A stretch of 64,000 nucleotides of DNA from Dyella sp. S184 (GTDB taxonomy: Bacteria; Pseudomonadota; Gammaproteobacteria; Xanthomonadales; Rhodanobacteraceae): positions 361,731-425,730 of the forward strand of contig NZ_LMUE01000002.1 in assembly GCF_009766065.1 (NCBI RefSeq). Reading direction: 5' to 3'. Each line of letters begins with the position of its first letter. The stretch's first letter is position 1. Below are positions 39,226-51,374 of the stretch, piece by piece. The notes below the pieces were generated by a model that was not told the DNA's origin, searched no databases, and saw only the letters and a program-made list of their open reading frames with translations. The position numbers and the translations under genes are program-made.

Positions 39226-40137
39226 ATGTTTGATTTTCGCCAGTTGCGCTACTTCGTCGCCGTCGCCGAGGAGCTGAGCTTCACCCGTGCGGCCATACGG
39301 CTGCATCTTTCCCAGCCGCCCTTGTCCCAGCAGATCCAGTCACTGGAGCAGGATCTGGGCGTGCGGCTGCTCGACCGCAACAAGCGCAATGTGGCACTGA
39401 CCGAACCAGGCCGGATCTTCCTGGAACAAGCCCGGCAGGTTCTGGCCAAGGCCGACGAGGCACGCAGCCAGGTGGTTGCCGCTGCCGCCGGCTACAGTGG
39501 CCAGTTGCGGCTGGCATATACAGTCTCGGTCTCGTTTCACCCGGCACTCCCACAAGCCCTGCTGCGTCACGGCCAGATCGCGCCCAATGTCCGCATGCAC
39601 CTCAGCGAGATGTACACCGAGCCACAATTCGCTGCGCTGCTGGCCGGGCAGATTGATGTCGGCTTTGTCCGCGATGAGCCGATCCATGCACAAGATGCAC
39701 GCAACCTGCGCTTGAGTGTGATCGACCGCGAACCCCTGCTGCTCGCCCTGCCCTCCGGTCATCCCTTGTCCGGCCGCAGCAGCCTGCGCCTCGCCGAGGT
39801 GGCCGCCGACGCCTTTGTCTCGCAGCCACGCGAACTGGCCGCCACACTTTACGACCGGCTGGTAAAACTGGCGGACAAGGCTGGCTTCCAGCCATCGATC
39901 ACCCAGCATGCGCAGCAGATCAACGGCTTGCTGGCACTGGTCGCCGCAGGCCTGGGCCTGGCACTGGTGCCGGCCAGCATGCGTGCGGTGCGCCTGTCCG
40001 GAGTGAGCTACGTGCCGCTGGAAGACGCCGATGCCTACCTGTTGCTGGCGGTAGCCAGCCGCAGCGACGACCACTCGCCAGCACTACTGCAGTTCCTGTC
40101 AACGGTCGCCGAGTCGGCTGGCGCATCGGGCTTGTGA
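39226..40137 (+). CDS. LysR-family transcriptional regulator
   Basis: 303 residues. The winged helix-turn-helix (FRQLRYFVAVAEELSFTRAA and LSQPPLSQQIQSLEQDLG) occupies the first 60. The effector domain spans 90-295. The sequence resembles the BenM/CatM/HcaR subgroup that senses aromatic or small carboxylic acids. Its likely target is not obvious: fadH lies upstream on the same strand, and a leftward candidate RNA starts within its own promoter region. Inverted repeats next to the ATG suggest autorepression. Confidence 0.9.
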   Translation: MFDFRQLRYFVAVAEELSFTRAAIRLHLSQPPLSQQIQSLEQDLGVRLLDRNKRNVALTEPGRIFLEQARQVLAKADEARSQVVAAAAGYSGQLRLAYTVSVSFHPALPQALLRHGQIAPNVRMHLSEMYTEPQFAALLAGQIDVGFVRDEPIHAQDARNLRLSVIDREPLLLALPSGHPLSGRSSLRLAEVAADAFVSQPRELAATLYDRLVKLADKAGFQPSITQHAQQINGLLALVAAGLGLALVPASMRAVRLSGVSYVPLEDADAYLLLAVASRSDDHSPALLQFLSTVAESAGASGL

Positions 40138-40197
40138 TAACCCATTCAAGCAGTTACAATTGCCTGCTTAATTTCCCGTTTGTGTCAGGAGCTGGCC

Positions 40198-40323
40198 GTG
40201 AAGGTGCTTAACTCTTTGAAGTCCGCCAAGGCGCGGCACCGCGATTGCAAGATTGTGCGTCGTCGCGGCAAGGTGTTCGTGATCTGCAAAAGCAATCCCC
40301 GTTTCAAGGCTCGTCAGCGCTGA
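40198..40323 (+). CDS. rpmJ: 50S ribosomal protein L36, type B (zinc-independent)
   Basis: 41 residues starting at GTG 40198 ([20 protein letters not shown], then [21 protein letters not shown]). It matches the YkgO-type L36, with the N-terminal [10 protein letters not shown] extension and without the four-ligand zinc ribbon of type-A L36. CAGGA lies about 10 nt upstream. It is followed by a strong terminator. In bacteria having both types this form is used under zinc limitation; some Xanthomonadales carry it as the only copy. Confidence 0.92.
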   Translation: MKVLNSLKSAKARHRDCKIVRRRGKVFVICKSNPRFKARQR

Positions 40324-40343
40324 TCCCAGCGTAATGAGTCATG

Positions 40344-40370
40344 AAAAGGCCGCACATGTGCGGCCTTTTT
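40344..40370. terminator. Rho-independent terminator after rpmJ
   Basis: AAAAGGCCGCA (40344-40354) and TGCGGCCTTTT (40359-40369) form an 11-bp stem with a CATG loop and a T-run to 40371. Its A-rich left flank also allows it to end the leftward gene at 40379. Confidence 0.92.
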
Positions 40371-40378
40371 TGTGCCCG

Positions 40379-40873
40379 CTATCCGGCGGCAGGCTCTTGG
40401 CGGCGCCATGGTATCGGGCGACACGACAACCAGAACAGCACCCCTGACACGGACAGCGAAACCCAGTAGTCGCTGGGTGCCGGGCCCCACCAGTGGATAT
40501 GCCACGGGATGTAGCGTGGCGCGAAATGCGCCACACCATAGGCCGGGTTGAACACGAACCACAGAAAGTCCTCGGTGATCCAGAACAACATGATGCAGGC
40601 GAACACACGCGCTTCGGCGCGCCAATTCCAGCGGCCGGTGAAGATCAGCGGGAAATGGAAAAACAGTCCCATGCATGGGAAAAGCCAGGCGTGATAACCG
40701 GTCATCGGCCGGCTGCCCCAGAAAATATCCAGCAGCCAGTGATGCTCGATGCGCCAGGTCGGCAGATTCGCCGCCCAACCGGCAGCACCCTCGATCTGGA
40801 TCTCCACGTTGGCAAAGAAAAAAGCCAGCAGGATAGTCCAGCCGAGCGTCAGGAGCAGTACCAGGGGACGCAT
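40379..40873 (-). CDS. hypothetical polytopic membrane protein
   Basis: 164 residues with about four membrane helices (LVLLLTLGWTILLAFFFANV; LFPCMGLFFHFPLIF; FACIMLFWITEDFLWFVF; VSLSVSGVLFWLSC). Many Trp and His residues face the loops (WRIEHHWLLDIFWGSRP; RYIPWHIHWWGPAPSDYW), which could bind a metal or lipid. ATG 40873 is used; GTG 40924, just after the stop of the glycosyltransferase gene, is an alternative. It follows the MGDG-synthase-like gene in the same direction, so it may act on the same glycolipid. No named family recognised. Confidence 0.65.
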   Translation of the reverse strand: MRPLVLLLTLGWTILLAFFFANVEIQIEGAAGWAANLPTWRIEHHWLLDIFWGSRPMTGYHAWLFPCMGLFFHFPLIFTGRWNWRAEARVFACIMLFWITEDFLWFVFNPAYGVAHFAPRYIPWHIHWWGPAPSDYWVSLSVSGVLFWLSCRPIPWRRQEPAAG

Positions 40874-40926
40874 GGAGACTGGCGCTTCTCCTGCAGGCAA
40901 GTGTCGTTGGTCCAGCTGATGCACGC

Positions 40927-42090
40927 TCAATGATCCACCGACGTAGTCGCTGACTGTTGGCCTGCAAGCTGGGCCTGCACGATCTCCAGCACACGCTGTG
41001 CTGCCTGCGGCTGACCCAGACGACGCGCACATTCACGCATCCGCGCCAGCCGCTGTGGCCCGGCCAGCAATTGACGCACCCGGTATTCAAGCGAGATCAG
41101 GTCGATCGCCTTGAGCGCCGCCCCCTGCTCCAGCACGTAGTCCGCGTTTCGTTCTTCCTGGCCGGGAACAGGTGCATAGACCACCATCGGCACGCCCATC
41201 GCAAGGCACTCGGAGGTGGTCAGCCCACCGGGCTTGGTGATCACCAGGTTGGAGCAGGCCATCAGCAGCGCCACTTCGTTGGTGAAGCCAAACGGAAACA
41301 GTCGCCCTGGATATTCCGCTGCATAAGCTTTCAGCTTGGCCAGCGCTGCCTCGTTGCGCCCGGCCAGCACGATCAGCTGGAAGTCGTATTCGAGCCGCAT
41401 CAGCGCAGCTGCCACCTCGTCGAGCTTGCCGACGCCGGCACCACCGCCCATCAGCATGATGGTTTGCTTGGTCGGATCGAGGCCAAAGCGCTCGGCGCAG
41501 GCCTGGCGATCCTGCGGCTGGGTGAACTCGGGCATCACCGGAATACCGGTGGTATGGACGCGTCCCGCTTCGATGCGATTCGCCTTCATGCGGAAGGCAA
41601 TTTCATCGCTGGCGGCGAAAAAGCCCGTCATGCATGGAATCACCCACATGCCATGCAGGTCGAAATCAGTAACCTGGACCCACACCGGTACCGTAAACCG
41701 CTCGCGCCGGATCTCATGCATCAGCATTTCGGCAGGCAGGAAGTGGGTGCAGACGATGGCATCAGGCGCAAACGCGTTGATCGCCTTGCGCAGATCACCC
41801 GTACCCAGTCGCTCGATCGCCCGTCGCAGTTTCTGCATCGGACCGTCGGGATCGGCCTCCGAACTGCGCTGATACAGCATGCCCCACAGTGTCGGGTAGC
41901 TGCTGATCAGCGTGATATAGAAATCGGTGTAAAGCTTGCGGAATGCGGACGGCACGTAGTCCATCGCATCCAGATGCTTGGTCTCGACATCCGGCAAGCT
42001 TGCCTCGGCAGTGAGGCGCAGTGCCTCCGCCGCACGCATGTGGCCGGCACCGGCCGAGACGCTGAGGAACAGGATCTTCTGCTGCGGCAT
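40927..42090 (-). CDS. MGDG-synthase/UgtP-like diacylglycerol glycosyltransferase (GT28)
   Basis: 387 residues. The N-terminal LFLSVSAGAGHMRAAEAL is the glycine/His acceptor motif of plant MGDG synthases and Bacillus UgtP. The C-terminal nucleotide-sugar domain shows MLMGGGAGVG, VITKPGGLTTSECLAMG and VPGQEERNADYV, as in MurG relatives. It likely transfers glucose or galactose to diacylglycerol at the inner leaflet, making glycolipids that can replace phospholipids. No pho box was sought beyond a visual check. It stands between greA and a small membrane-protein gene. Confidence 0.88.
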   Translation of the reverse strand: MPQQKILFLSVSAGAGHMRAAEALRLTAEASLPDVETKHLDAMDYVPSAFRKLYTDFYITLISSYPTLWGMLYQRSSEADPDGPMQKLRRAIERLGTGDLRKAINAFAPDAIVCTHFLPAEMLMHEIRRERFTVPVWVQVTDFDLHGMWVIPCMTGFFAASDEIAFRMKANRIEAGRVHTTGIPVMPEFTQPQDRQACAERFGLDPTKQTIMLMGGGAGVGKLDEVAAALMRLEYDFQLIVLAGRNEAALAKLKAYAAEYPGRLFPFGFTNEVALLMACSNLVITKPGGLTTSECLAMGVPMVVYAPVPGQEERNADYVLEQGAALKAIDLISLEYRVRQLLAGPQRLARMRECARRLGQPQAAQRVLEIVQAQLAGQQSATTSVDH

Positions 42091-42200
42091 GTCGCGGTCC
42101 AGGGTCAGGTGCCAATCGACGGAGGCGGCTACACCGCCAGCTCGTTATCATGCCGGTCGCATGCAGCGACCGGCATTTCCCTCAACACGTACTCACACTC

Positions 42201-42673
42201 TCACGAATAGCGCACACCGGTGATTTCGTAATGCTTGACGCCATTCGGCGCAGTGAACTCGAAGCTGTCGCCCACACTCTTGCCGATCAGTGCACGGGCA
42301 ATCGGTGAAGACACCGCAATCCATCGTTGCTTGATGTCCGCCTCCAGATCGCCAACGATCTGGTAGGTCACCGCCGTCCCGCTGTCCTCATCTTCCAGAT
42401 CGACGATGGCACCGAACACCACGCGGTTGCCGGGATTGAGCTGGGTAACATCGATCACTTCGGCCGTCGATAGCAGAGCCTCGAGCTGGCCGATACGACC
42501 CTCGGTGAAACTCTGCTGCTCGCGCGCGGCGTGATACTCGGCGTTTTCCTTGAGATCGCCGTGTGCGCGCGCCTCGGCAATCGCCGCGATGATGCGCGGC
42601 CGATCAACCGACTTCAGCCGCTCAAGCTCGGCGCGCAGACGCTCCGAACCCGCCTTGGTAATGGGTGCACGAC

Positions 42674-42677
<4 letters not shown>
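42201..42677 (-). CDS. greA: transcription elongation factor GreA
   Basis: 158 residues: N-terminal coiled coil ([24 protein letters not shown], acidic tip [11 protein letters not shown]) that enters the RNA-polymerase secondary channel, and a C-terminal FKBP-like domain ([12 protein letters not shown]). It stimulates cleavage of backtracked transcripts. Its ATG overlaps the carB stop by 4 bp (ATGA), so it is the third gene of carA-carB-greA. Confidence 0.97.
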
Positions 42678-45901
<3,224 letters not shown>

Positions 45902-45902
45902 C

Positions 45903-47030
45903 TCAGCGGGCCTCCTGCATGAGTGCGGCGAAACGTTTGAACAGGTAGCCAATGTCGAGCGGGCCGGGACTCGCTTCCGGATGACCCTGGAAGCAGAACG
46001 CCGGACGGTCGGTCAGCGCGAAGCCCTGCAGCGAGCCATCGAACAACGAGGTATGCGTCACCCGCACATTTGGCGGCAATGTCACCGGGTCAACCGCAAA
46101 GCCATGATTCTGCGAAGTGATCAGCACGCGGCCGTCATCGTGATCCTTCACTGGATGGTTGGCGCCGTGATGGCCGAATTTCATCTTCAGCGTCTTCGCG
46201 CCCAGCGCCAGACCCATCAACTGATGACCGAGGCAGATGCCAAACAGCGGAATCTTCGCGTCCAGCAGCTCGCGTGTGGCAACGATCGCGTAATCACAGG
46301 CCGCCGGATCACCCGGACCGTTGGACAGGAATACCCCATCCGGCTTCATCGCCAGCACTTGGGCCGCAGGTGTCTGCGCCGGCACCACGGTGACCTCGCA
46401 ACCCTGTTCGGCCAGCAAGCGCAGGATGTTGAGTTTGGTACCGAAGTCGTAGGCAACCACTTTGAAACGCGTCGCCGGTTGATTGAATTCGGTGCGGTCC
46501 AGGTCATAAACGCCCTGCTTCCACACATACGGCTTGACCGTGCTGACCACCTTGGCCAGATCCATCCCGTTCAAGCCAGGGAAGGCGCGTGCCTTGGCGA
46601 ATGCAGCTTCGGCGTCGATCTGCTCGCCCGCCACGATGCAGCCGGCCAGCGCACCCTTGTCGCGCAGGATACGGGTCAGCCGGCGGGTATCGATGCCGGC
46701 AATGGCGACTGTGCCGTGGCGCTTCAGGTAATCGGGCAGGCTTTCGTTGCTGCGCCAGCTGCTGGCCCGGCGCGGGACATCACGCACGATCAGTCCGGCG
46801 GCATGCACGGCCGTGGATTCGACATCCTCGGCGTTGACGCCGGTATTGCCGATATGTGGATAGGTCAGCGTGACGATCTGGCGCGAATAGGAAGGATCCG
46901 TGAGGATCTCCTGGTAACCGGTCATTGCGGTGTTGAAGACCACTTCGCCAACGGTTTCGCCAGTCGCGCCAACGGCATGACCATGGAACAGGCTGCCGTC
47001 TTCGAGGGCGAGCAGAGCAGGAATAGGCAT
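45903..47030 (-). CDS. carA: carbamoyl-phosphate synthase small (glutaminase) subunit
   Basis: 375 residues. The C-terminal class I amidotransferase has the nucleophile in [11 protein letters not shown] and the His/Glu pair in [38 protein letters not shown] is the conserved N-terminal segment. ATG 47030 has AGGCGG 8 nt upstream and replaces the upstream ATG at 47066. carB begins 2 bp after its stop. A good sigma-70 promoter lies at 47123-47151. Confidence 0.98.
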   Translation of the reverse strand: MPIPALLALEDGSLFHGHAVGATGETVGEVVFNTAMTGYQEILTDPSYSRQIVTLTYPHIGNTGVNAEDVESTAVHAAGLIVRDVPRRASSWRSNESLPDYLKRHGTVAIAGIDTRRLTRILRDKGALAGCIVAGEQIDAEAAFAKARAFPGLNGMDLAKVVSTVKPYVWKQGVYDLDRTEFNQPATRFKVVAYDFGTKLNILRLLAEQGCEVTVVPAQTPAAQVLAMKPDGVFLSNGPGDPAACDYAIVATRELLDAKIPLFGICLGHQLMGLALGAKTLKMKFGHHGANHPVKDHDDGRVLITSQNHGFAVDPVTLPPNVRVTHTSLFDGSLQGFALTDRPAFCFQGHPEASPGPLDIGYLFKRFAALMQEAR

Positions 47031-47060
47031 ACAGTAACCGCCTTTTAGATGCAGCAGAGT

Positions 47061-47089
47061 CCGCAAGCCGCACGATTGCTGGCTTGTGG
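47061..47089 (-). promoter_or_regulatory. hairpin in the carAB leader
   Basis: CCGCAAGCC (47061-47069) and GGCTTGTGG (47081-47089) pair over 9 bp with one G-U. The hairpin lies between the predicted promoter and the carA ribosome binding site. No U-run follows, so it is not a simple attenuator; it may merely stabilise the leader. Confidence 0.3.
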
Positions 47090-47122
47090 AGCTTGGAAAG
47101 GAAAGGATCAGGGCGGGTGGAA

Positions 47123-47151
47123 ATGATAAGTGGCGGCGCCGTTTCTGTCCA
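47123..47151 (-). promoter_or_regulatory. predicted sigma-70 promoter of carAB-greA
   Basis: On the minus strand TGGACA (47151-47146) and TATCAT (47128-47123) are separated by exactly 17 bp; each matches the consensus hexamer in 5 of 6 bases. Transcription would begin near 47115, giving a leader of about 85 nt before carA. Confidence 0.65.
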
Positions 47152-47243
47152 CCTCACGGAGTATGAATCGTGCGTTTCAACGCCAGTACACGCCGATCTG
47201 CCGGCGTTACACTAAGCAACATTTCAATGGAGTTGAATGCGCC

Positions 47244-47954
47244 ATGAGTGCTGCTGTCATGAGTGCCGCCGTCCTGCTCGATCCCGCCAGGCTCGATCGC
47301 CCGGACACGACGGTACAGCAACACCCCTTCCCGTTCATGGTTGCCCACGGCCAGCTGCCGGACGAGGCACGCAGCGACCTTGATCGCGATTTCCCACGCT
47401 ACAGCAGCGCCGGCTTCTTCCCCTACGACCCGAGCGATTGCGGCCCGTCGGTCAATGCTCTGATCGATGGCATGACTTCACCGGCATTCGCCAGTGCTGT
47501 CGGCCAGCACCTGGGCATCGACAACCTCGCCCAGTATCCGACCCTGGTCACCTTGTGCCGCCTGCTCAACAAGCGGCACGGCACCATCCATACCGACAGC
47601 AAGTCCAAGGTGGCCACGGCGCTGATCTATCTGAACACGCAATGGCCTGACACCAGCGATGGCTGCCTGCGCTTCCTGCACAAGATCGACGACATCGACA
47701 GCATCGTGACGCCAGAACTGATCCCGCTCTACGGCGAGTTTGCTGTCTTCAAGCGCTGCGAAAACTCTTTCCATGGTCACTTGCCCTACGAGGGTGAACG
47801 GCGGGTCATCCAGGTCGCGTGGCTCACCAGCGAAGAAGAGAAGCTGCGCAAGACGAAACGCGGCAAGTTCTCGCGGGCATTCAAGAAGTTGTTCGGCAAT
47901 CTGGACACCAAGCTGGGAGCCAAGCGCGACCGCAACGCCTCGCATCGAGACTGA
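47244..47954 (+). CDS. 2-oxoglutarate/Fe(II)-dependent oxygenase family protein
   Basis: 236 residues with a double-stranded beta-helix core. Iron ligands: His116-Thr-Asp118 (RHGTIHTDSKSK) and His177 (NSFHGHLPY). Arg186 or Arg187 (EGERRVIQVAW) would bind 2-oxoglutarate. It resembles 2OG-FeII_Oxy_3 proteins related to prolyl hydroxylases, found near polysaccharide or lipid genes. The C-terminal tail is Lys/Arg-rich (KRGKFSRAFKKLFG). ATG 47244 has GGAG about 11 nt upstream; ATG 47259 is also possible. It is divergent from carA. Substrate unknown. Confidence 0.82.
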   Translation: MSAAVMSAAVLLDPARLDRPDTTVQQHPFPFMVAHGQLPDEARSDLDRDFPRYSSAGFFPYDPSDCGPSVNALIDGMTSPAFASAVGQHLGIDNLAQYPTLVTLCRLLNKRHGTIHTDSKSKVATALIYLNTQWPDTSDGCLRFLHKIDDIDSIVTPELIPLYGEFAVFKRCENSFHGHLPYEGERRVIQVAWLTSEEEKLRKTKRGKFSRAFKKLFGNLDTKLGAKRDRNASHRD

Positions 47955-47969
47955 ATACGGCGCCTGATT

Positions 47970-48977
47970 TCACTGGCTGGCAAAATGCCAGCCGACAAAT
48001 GCGGCAAACACGCCATACAGCAAGCCGACCGGCAGCAACCAGCGCGCATCGACCCGGCCGCGCTGGAACAGCCACCACAGATATACGATGGCGATCGCAG
48101 TCGTCACGCCAGCCACGATCAATGGCGCATCGAACAGCCATGGCGTGGCGAACAGGGCCAGCGAGCTGGGGATGGTGGCCTGGATCATCATCGCACCGGA
48201 AATATTCGCCAGTGCGAGGCGCTCCTTGCCCTGGCGCACCCAGATCAACGCGTTGATGGTTTCCGGCAATTCCGTCGCGACGGGACTCAGTACGAGCGCC
48301 ACCAGATGCGGTGGCAGCGCGAATGCAACGCCAATCGCCTCGAGCTGGCTGACAAACAACCGCGACGCAGCTGCAATCACCAGCAAGGCTGCCACGGTCT
48401 GCCCCGCCACCCAGCGCAGTGCGGGATCAGCATCCTGTGGGCGAAACTTCAGCGGCTCGAGTATCTCTTCTTCAGGCACGCTGTCGCTGCTGCGCACCTC
48501 GCGCCACACGTACATCGCATAGGCGGCCAGAAACAGCACGCCAAACCACGGCTTGATCGCAAATACGACCAGCCCCAGACCCATCTTGACCACGAAAATC
48601 GCGAGGAACCACGATTGGTCACGCGCCAGTCGCCGATGATCGACACGAATGATGCGATCTGGGCGCTTGAGTCTTCTCAAGTTGAACCATAGCGCCGCAC
48701 CTACTACCGCATAGGCGATCGTCGCCAGCACCAAGGGACCACCCAGTGCTGCGCCTACGCCGATATCGCGAGCTTCGGGCGTTTTGCCGAAGATCACCGC
48801 GACAAAGGTCACCGCGCTTTCCGGGAGTGCCGTACCGAACGCAGCCAGCACCGTACCGGTCGCGGTTGCACCCAGCTTGAGCTTCTGCCCAAACCATTCG
48901 ACCCCGTTGACGAAGTACTCGCAGGCGAGATAGATCGCGCCAGCGGAGCCGATGAACAGACACAGGGTAATCAACAT
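47970..48977 (-). CDS. CaCA-family sodium/calcium exchanger (YrbG-like)
   Basis: About 335 residues, ten membrane helices in two inverted halves. The alpha repeats are visible: GTVLAAFGTALPESAVTFVAV in the first half and VLSPVATELPETINALIWV in the second, both with the conserved P-E ion-binding glutamate. It exchanges Ca2+ against Na+ or H+ at the inner membrane. ATG 48977 is preferred to the GTG three codons upstream. It is convergent with the oxygenase gene and separated by 265 bp from dapB. Confidence 0.88.
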   Translation of the reverse strand: MLITLCLFIGSAGAIYLACEYFVNGVEWFGQKLKLGATATGTVLAAFGTALPESAVTFVAVIFGKTPEARDIGVGAALGGPLVLATIAYAVVGAALWFNLRRLKRPDRIIRVDHRRLARDQSWFLAIFVVKMGLGLVVFAIKPWFGVLFLAAYAMYVWREVRSSDSVPEEEILEPLKFRPQDADPALRWVAGQTVAALLVIAAASRLFVSQLEAIGVAFALPPHLVALVLSPVATELPETINALIWVRQGKERLALANISGAMMIQATIPSSLALFATPWLFDAPLIVAGVTTAIAIVYLWWLFQRGRVDARWLLPVGLLYGVFAAFVGWHFASQ

Positions 48978-48989
48978 GGAATGCACGCG

Positions 48990-49039
48990 GGCCGGGCGAG
49001 CGGGATAACCGATGGCTCAACGACACCGCTCGCCCGGCC
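48990..49039. repeat. inverted repeat in the dapB / exchanger intergenic region
   Basis: GGCCGGGCGAGCG (48990-49002) and CGCTCGCCCGGCC (49027-49039) are perfect 13-bp arms around 24 bp. It lies just upstream of the exchanger gene and downstream of dapB in the 265-bp gap and could be a weak terminator for dapB or a leader structure of the exchanger mRNA. The rest of the gap shows no gene. Confidence 0.5.
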
Positions 49040-49251
49040 GGGTAAGCATGTCGATGGCCAAAGGTCTCGCCGGGCAGAACCGCCGCCTGACGGCGACGAC
49101 TGCTGTTCGCACCATGGCACCGGAAACAGCTGGCGACCAAGTATGTTGATGCGAACGCCTCTGGGGACGAGGCAGGCTACTCCCCAATGACAACGCGTCG
49201 ATGCTAACGGCAGCAACGGTGCGATACAAGCTGATGCTGGCGAACCGTGAC

Positions 49252-50052
49252 TCAGTGCGGCGTGGCGATCACGTCATCCAGCTGCCATTGCCCAGGCGCA
49301 CGACCCACCAGCCAATGCGCCGCCTGCAAGGCGCCTCGCGCGAAAATCGAACGGTCAGTGGCACGATGGCCCAGCTCCAGCCGTTCGCCCTGACCGATCA
49401 ACATGGCCATATGCTCGCCAACGATATCGCCGCCACGTACCACCGCGAAACCGATGCTGCCATCGACGCGTTTGCCCGTCTGGCCTTCGCGGCTGTACAC
49501 CGCCGCCGCTTCCAGCGTGGTGTGGCGCGCAGCAGCAGCGGCATGGCCGAGCGCCAGCGCGGTACCGGACGGCGCGTCCTGCTTGCGGCCATGATGTGCC
49601 TCGACGATCTCCAGATCCCAACCTGGCAGCGCGGCAGCAGCTTCACGCAGCAGCCGCTTCAGCAGCACCACGCCGAGACTGAAATTTGCCGCACGCAGGA
49701 TCGCTATCCGCTTGCTGGCGTCGGCAAGTCGCGTTTCCAGTGCAGCGTCGATACCCGTGGTGCCGCTCACCAGGGCGGTGCCGTGCATCAGGCAATAGTC
49801 CAGCGCCGTCGCAAGAGCTGCCGGTCCGCTGAAGTCGATGACGACATCCGGCGCCGGCGCATGCATCCAGTCATGCGCGTAACGCAATGAATCGGCACGG
49901 CCCACAAACACGGGCTGACCCGTGTGGGCCGAACCGGGCGCCACCATCGCATGCACCAGCTCGAAGCGCGTGTCGTCACCGAGCAGGCTCAGCAACGCAC
50001 GCCCCATGCGGCCAGAGGCGCCACTGATGGCGAGGCGAAGAGGTCGGGACAT
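49252..50052 (-). CDS. dapB: 4-hydroxy-tetrahydrodipicolinate reductase
   Basis: 266 residues. NAD(P)H-binding ISGASGRMGRAL at the N-terminus, the catalytic segment EAHHGRKQDAPSGTAL and a C-terminal IFARGALQAA. It reduces the DapA product on the way to diaminopimelate and lysine. ATG 50052 has GGAG 8 nt upstream; the open frame from 50085 is not used. It follows dnaJ on the same strand, a common Xanthomonadales order. Confidence 0.96.
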   Translation of the reverse strand: MSRPLRLAISGASGRMGRALLSLLGDDTRFELVHAMVAPGSAHTGQPVFVGRADSLRYAHDWMHAPAPDVVIDFSGPAALATALDYCLMHGTALVSGTTGIDAALETRLADASKRIAILRAANFSLGVVLLKRLLREAAAALPGWDLEIVEAHHGRKQDAPSGTALALGHAAAAARHTTLEAAAVYSREGQTGKRVDGSIGFAVVRGGDIVGEHMAMLIGQGERLELGHRATDRSIFARGALQAAHWLVGRAPGQWQLDDVIATPH

Positions 50053-50112
50053 CAGCAAACTCCAGTCGGAAACGTCGATCGGCACATCATGCTACCGCGT
50101 GCGCCGCTGGCA

Positions 50113-51240
50113 TCACGCAGTAACTTTGGACCAGAACTGCTTCACGCCATCGACCCAGCCTTTCGCGCGCGGGGTGTGCTTGTCGGCATCGCTGCCGCCG
50201 AAGGTGGCTTCCAGCGATTCGAGCAGCTCGCGCTGCTGCTTGGTCAGCCGCACTGGGGTTTCCACCACCACGCGACAGATCAGATCACCATGACGGCTGC
50301 TGCGCACCGACTTGACTCCACGACCGCGCAGGCGGAACTGGGTGCCAGTCTGTGTTTCGGACGGAATGCTGATGGGTACCTCGCCTTCCAGCGTCGGCAC
50401 CGGAAGCTCGGCACCCAGGGCAGCCTGGGAGAAACGGATCGGCAGTTCGCAGTACAGATCATTGCCTTCGCGCTGGAAGATCGCGTGCTCGCGCACCTGC
50501 ACTTCCACATACAGGTCGCCAGCCGGGGTACCGGATGGGCCAGCTTCGCCCTGCCCGGTCAGACGGATGCGATCGCCGTTGTCGACACCTTCGGGAATCT
50601 GCACCGACAGCGTACGGGTTTCCTCGATCCGACCTTCGCCATGGCACTTTTTGCACGGCTTCTCGATCGCCTGGCCGGTGCCACCGCAATGCGGGCAAGC
50701 CTGCTGGATCGAGAAGATGCCGTTCTGCATGCGCACCTGGCCGTGACCGTGGCAGGTCTTGCACTTGCTGACTTTGCCGTCTTCCGAGCCACTGCCATTG
50801 CAATGGTGGCAATTGACCTGGGTCGGTATCTCGATCTGCCGGCTGACGCCGAAGACCGCTTCTTCCAGGTCCAGCTCCATGATGTAGCGCAGGTCGGCAC
50901 CACGCCGCGGGCGACCGCGACCGCCGCCGTTCCTGCCGAAGATGTCACCAAAAATATCGCCAAAAATATCGCCAACGTCGCCGAAACCGGCACCACCGCG
51001 GCCGCCCATGCCGTGTTCGAACGCAGCGTGGCCATGCTGGTCGTACATCTGGCGTTTCTGCGCGTCGGACAGCACCTCGTAGGCCTCCTTGGCCTCCTTG
51101 AATTTCTCCTGCGCGTGCGGATCGTCCGGGCAGCGGTCCGGGTGGTACTTCATCGCCAACCGACGGAAGGACTTCTTCAGCTCGATCTCGGTGACGGTAC
51201 GTTCGACACCCAGTACTTCGTAATAGTCACGCTTGCTCAT
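50113..51240 (-). CDS. dnaJ: chaperone protein DnaJ
   Basis: 375 residues: J domain with YHPDRCPDD (HPD motif), Gly/Phe-rich linker ([15 protein letters not shown]), four CxxCxGxG zinc motifs ([32 protein letters not shown]) and the two beta-barrel substrate domains. It delivers clients to DnaK and stimulates its ATPase. It lies 135 bp after dnaK, with a hairpin between them. Confidence 0.98.
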   Translation of the reverse strand: MSKRDYYEVLGVERTVTEIELKKSFRRLAMKYHPDRCPDDPHAQEKFKEAKEAYEVLSDAQKRQMYDQHGHAAFEHGMGGRGGAGFGDVGDIFGDIFGDIFGRNGGGRGRPRRGADLRYIMELDLEEAVFGVSRQIEIPTQVNCHHCNGSGSEDGKVSKCKTCHGHGQVRMQNGIFSIQQACPHCGGTGQAIEKPCKKCHGEGRIEETRTLSVQIPEGVDNGDRIRLTGQGEAGPSGTPAGDLYVEVQVREHAIFQREGNDLYCELPIRFSQAALGAELPVPTLEGEVPISIPSETQTGTQFRLRGRGVKSVRSSRHGDLICRVVVETPVRLTKQQRELLESLEATFGGSDADKHTPRAKGWVDGVKQFWSKVTA

Positions 51241-51306
51241 TCACCTATCCACACTGCTTGTCACGCCCCTGCATGGAACCAGTCGTTCCATGTCCTGCAT
51301 TCTCTC

Positions 51307-51344
51307 AACAAACAGCCCACGCCTGGAATTCCGGACGCGGGCTG
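51307..51344 (-). terminator. intercistronic hairpin between dnaK and dnaJ
   Basis: Leftward, CAGCCCGCGUCC (51344-51333) pairs with GGCGUGGGCUG (51323-51313) using two G-U pairs, and UUUGUU follows. Partial termination here would give the usual excess of DnaK over DnaJ. Confidence 0.6.
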
Positions 51345-51374
51345 CCGAATCGACCATGTCAATAACGCTATCGA

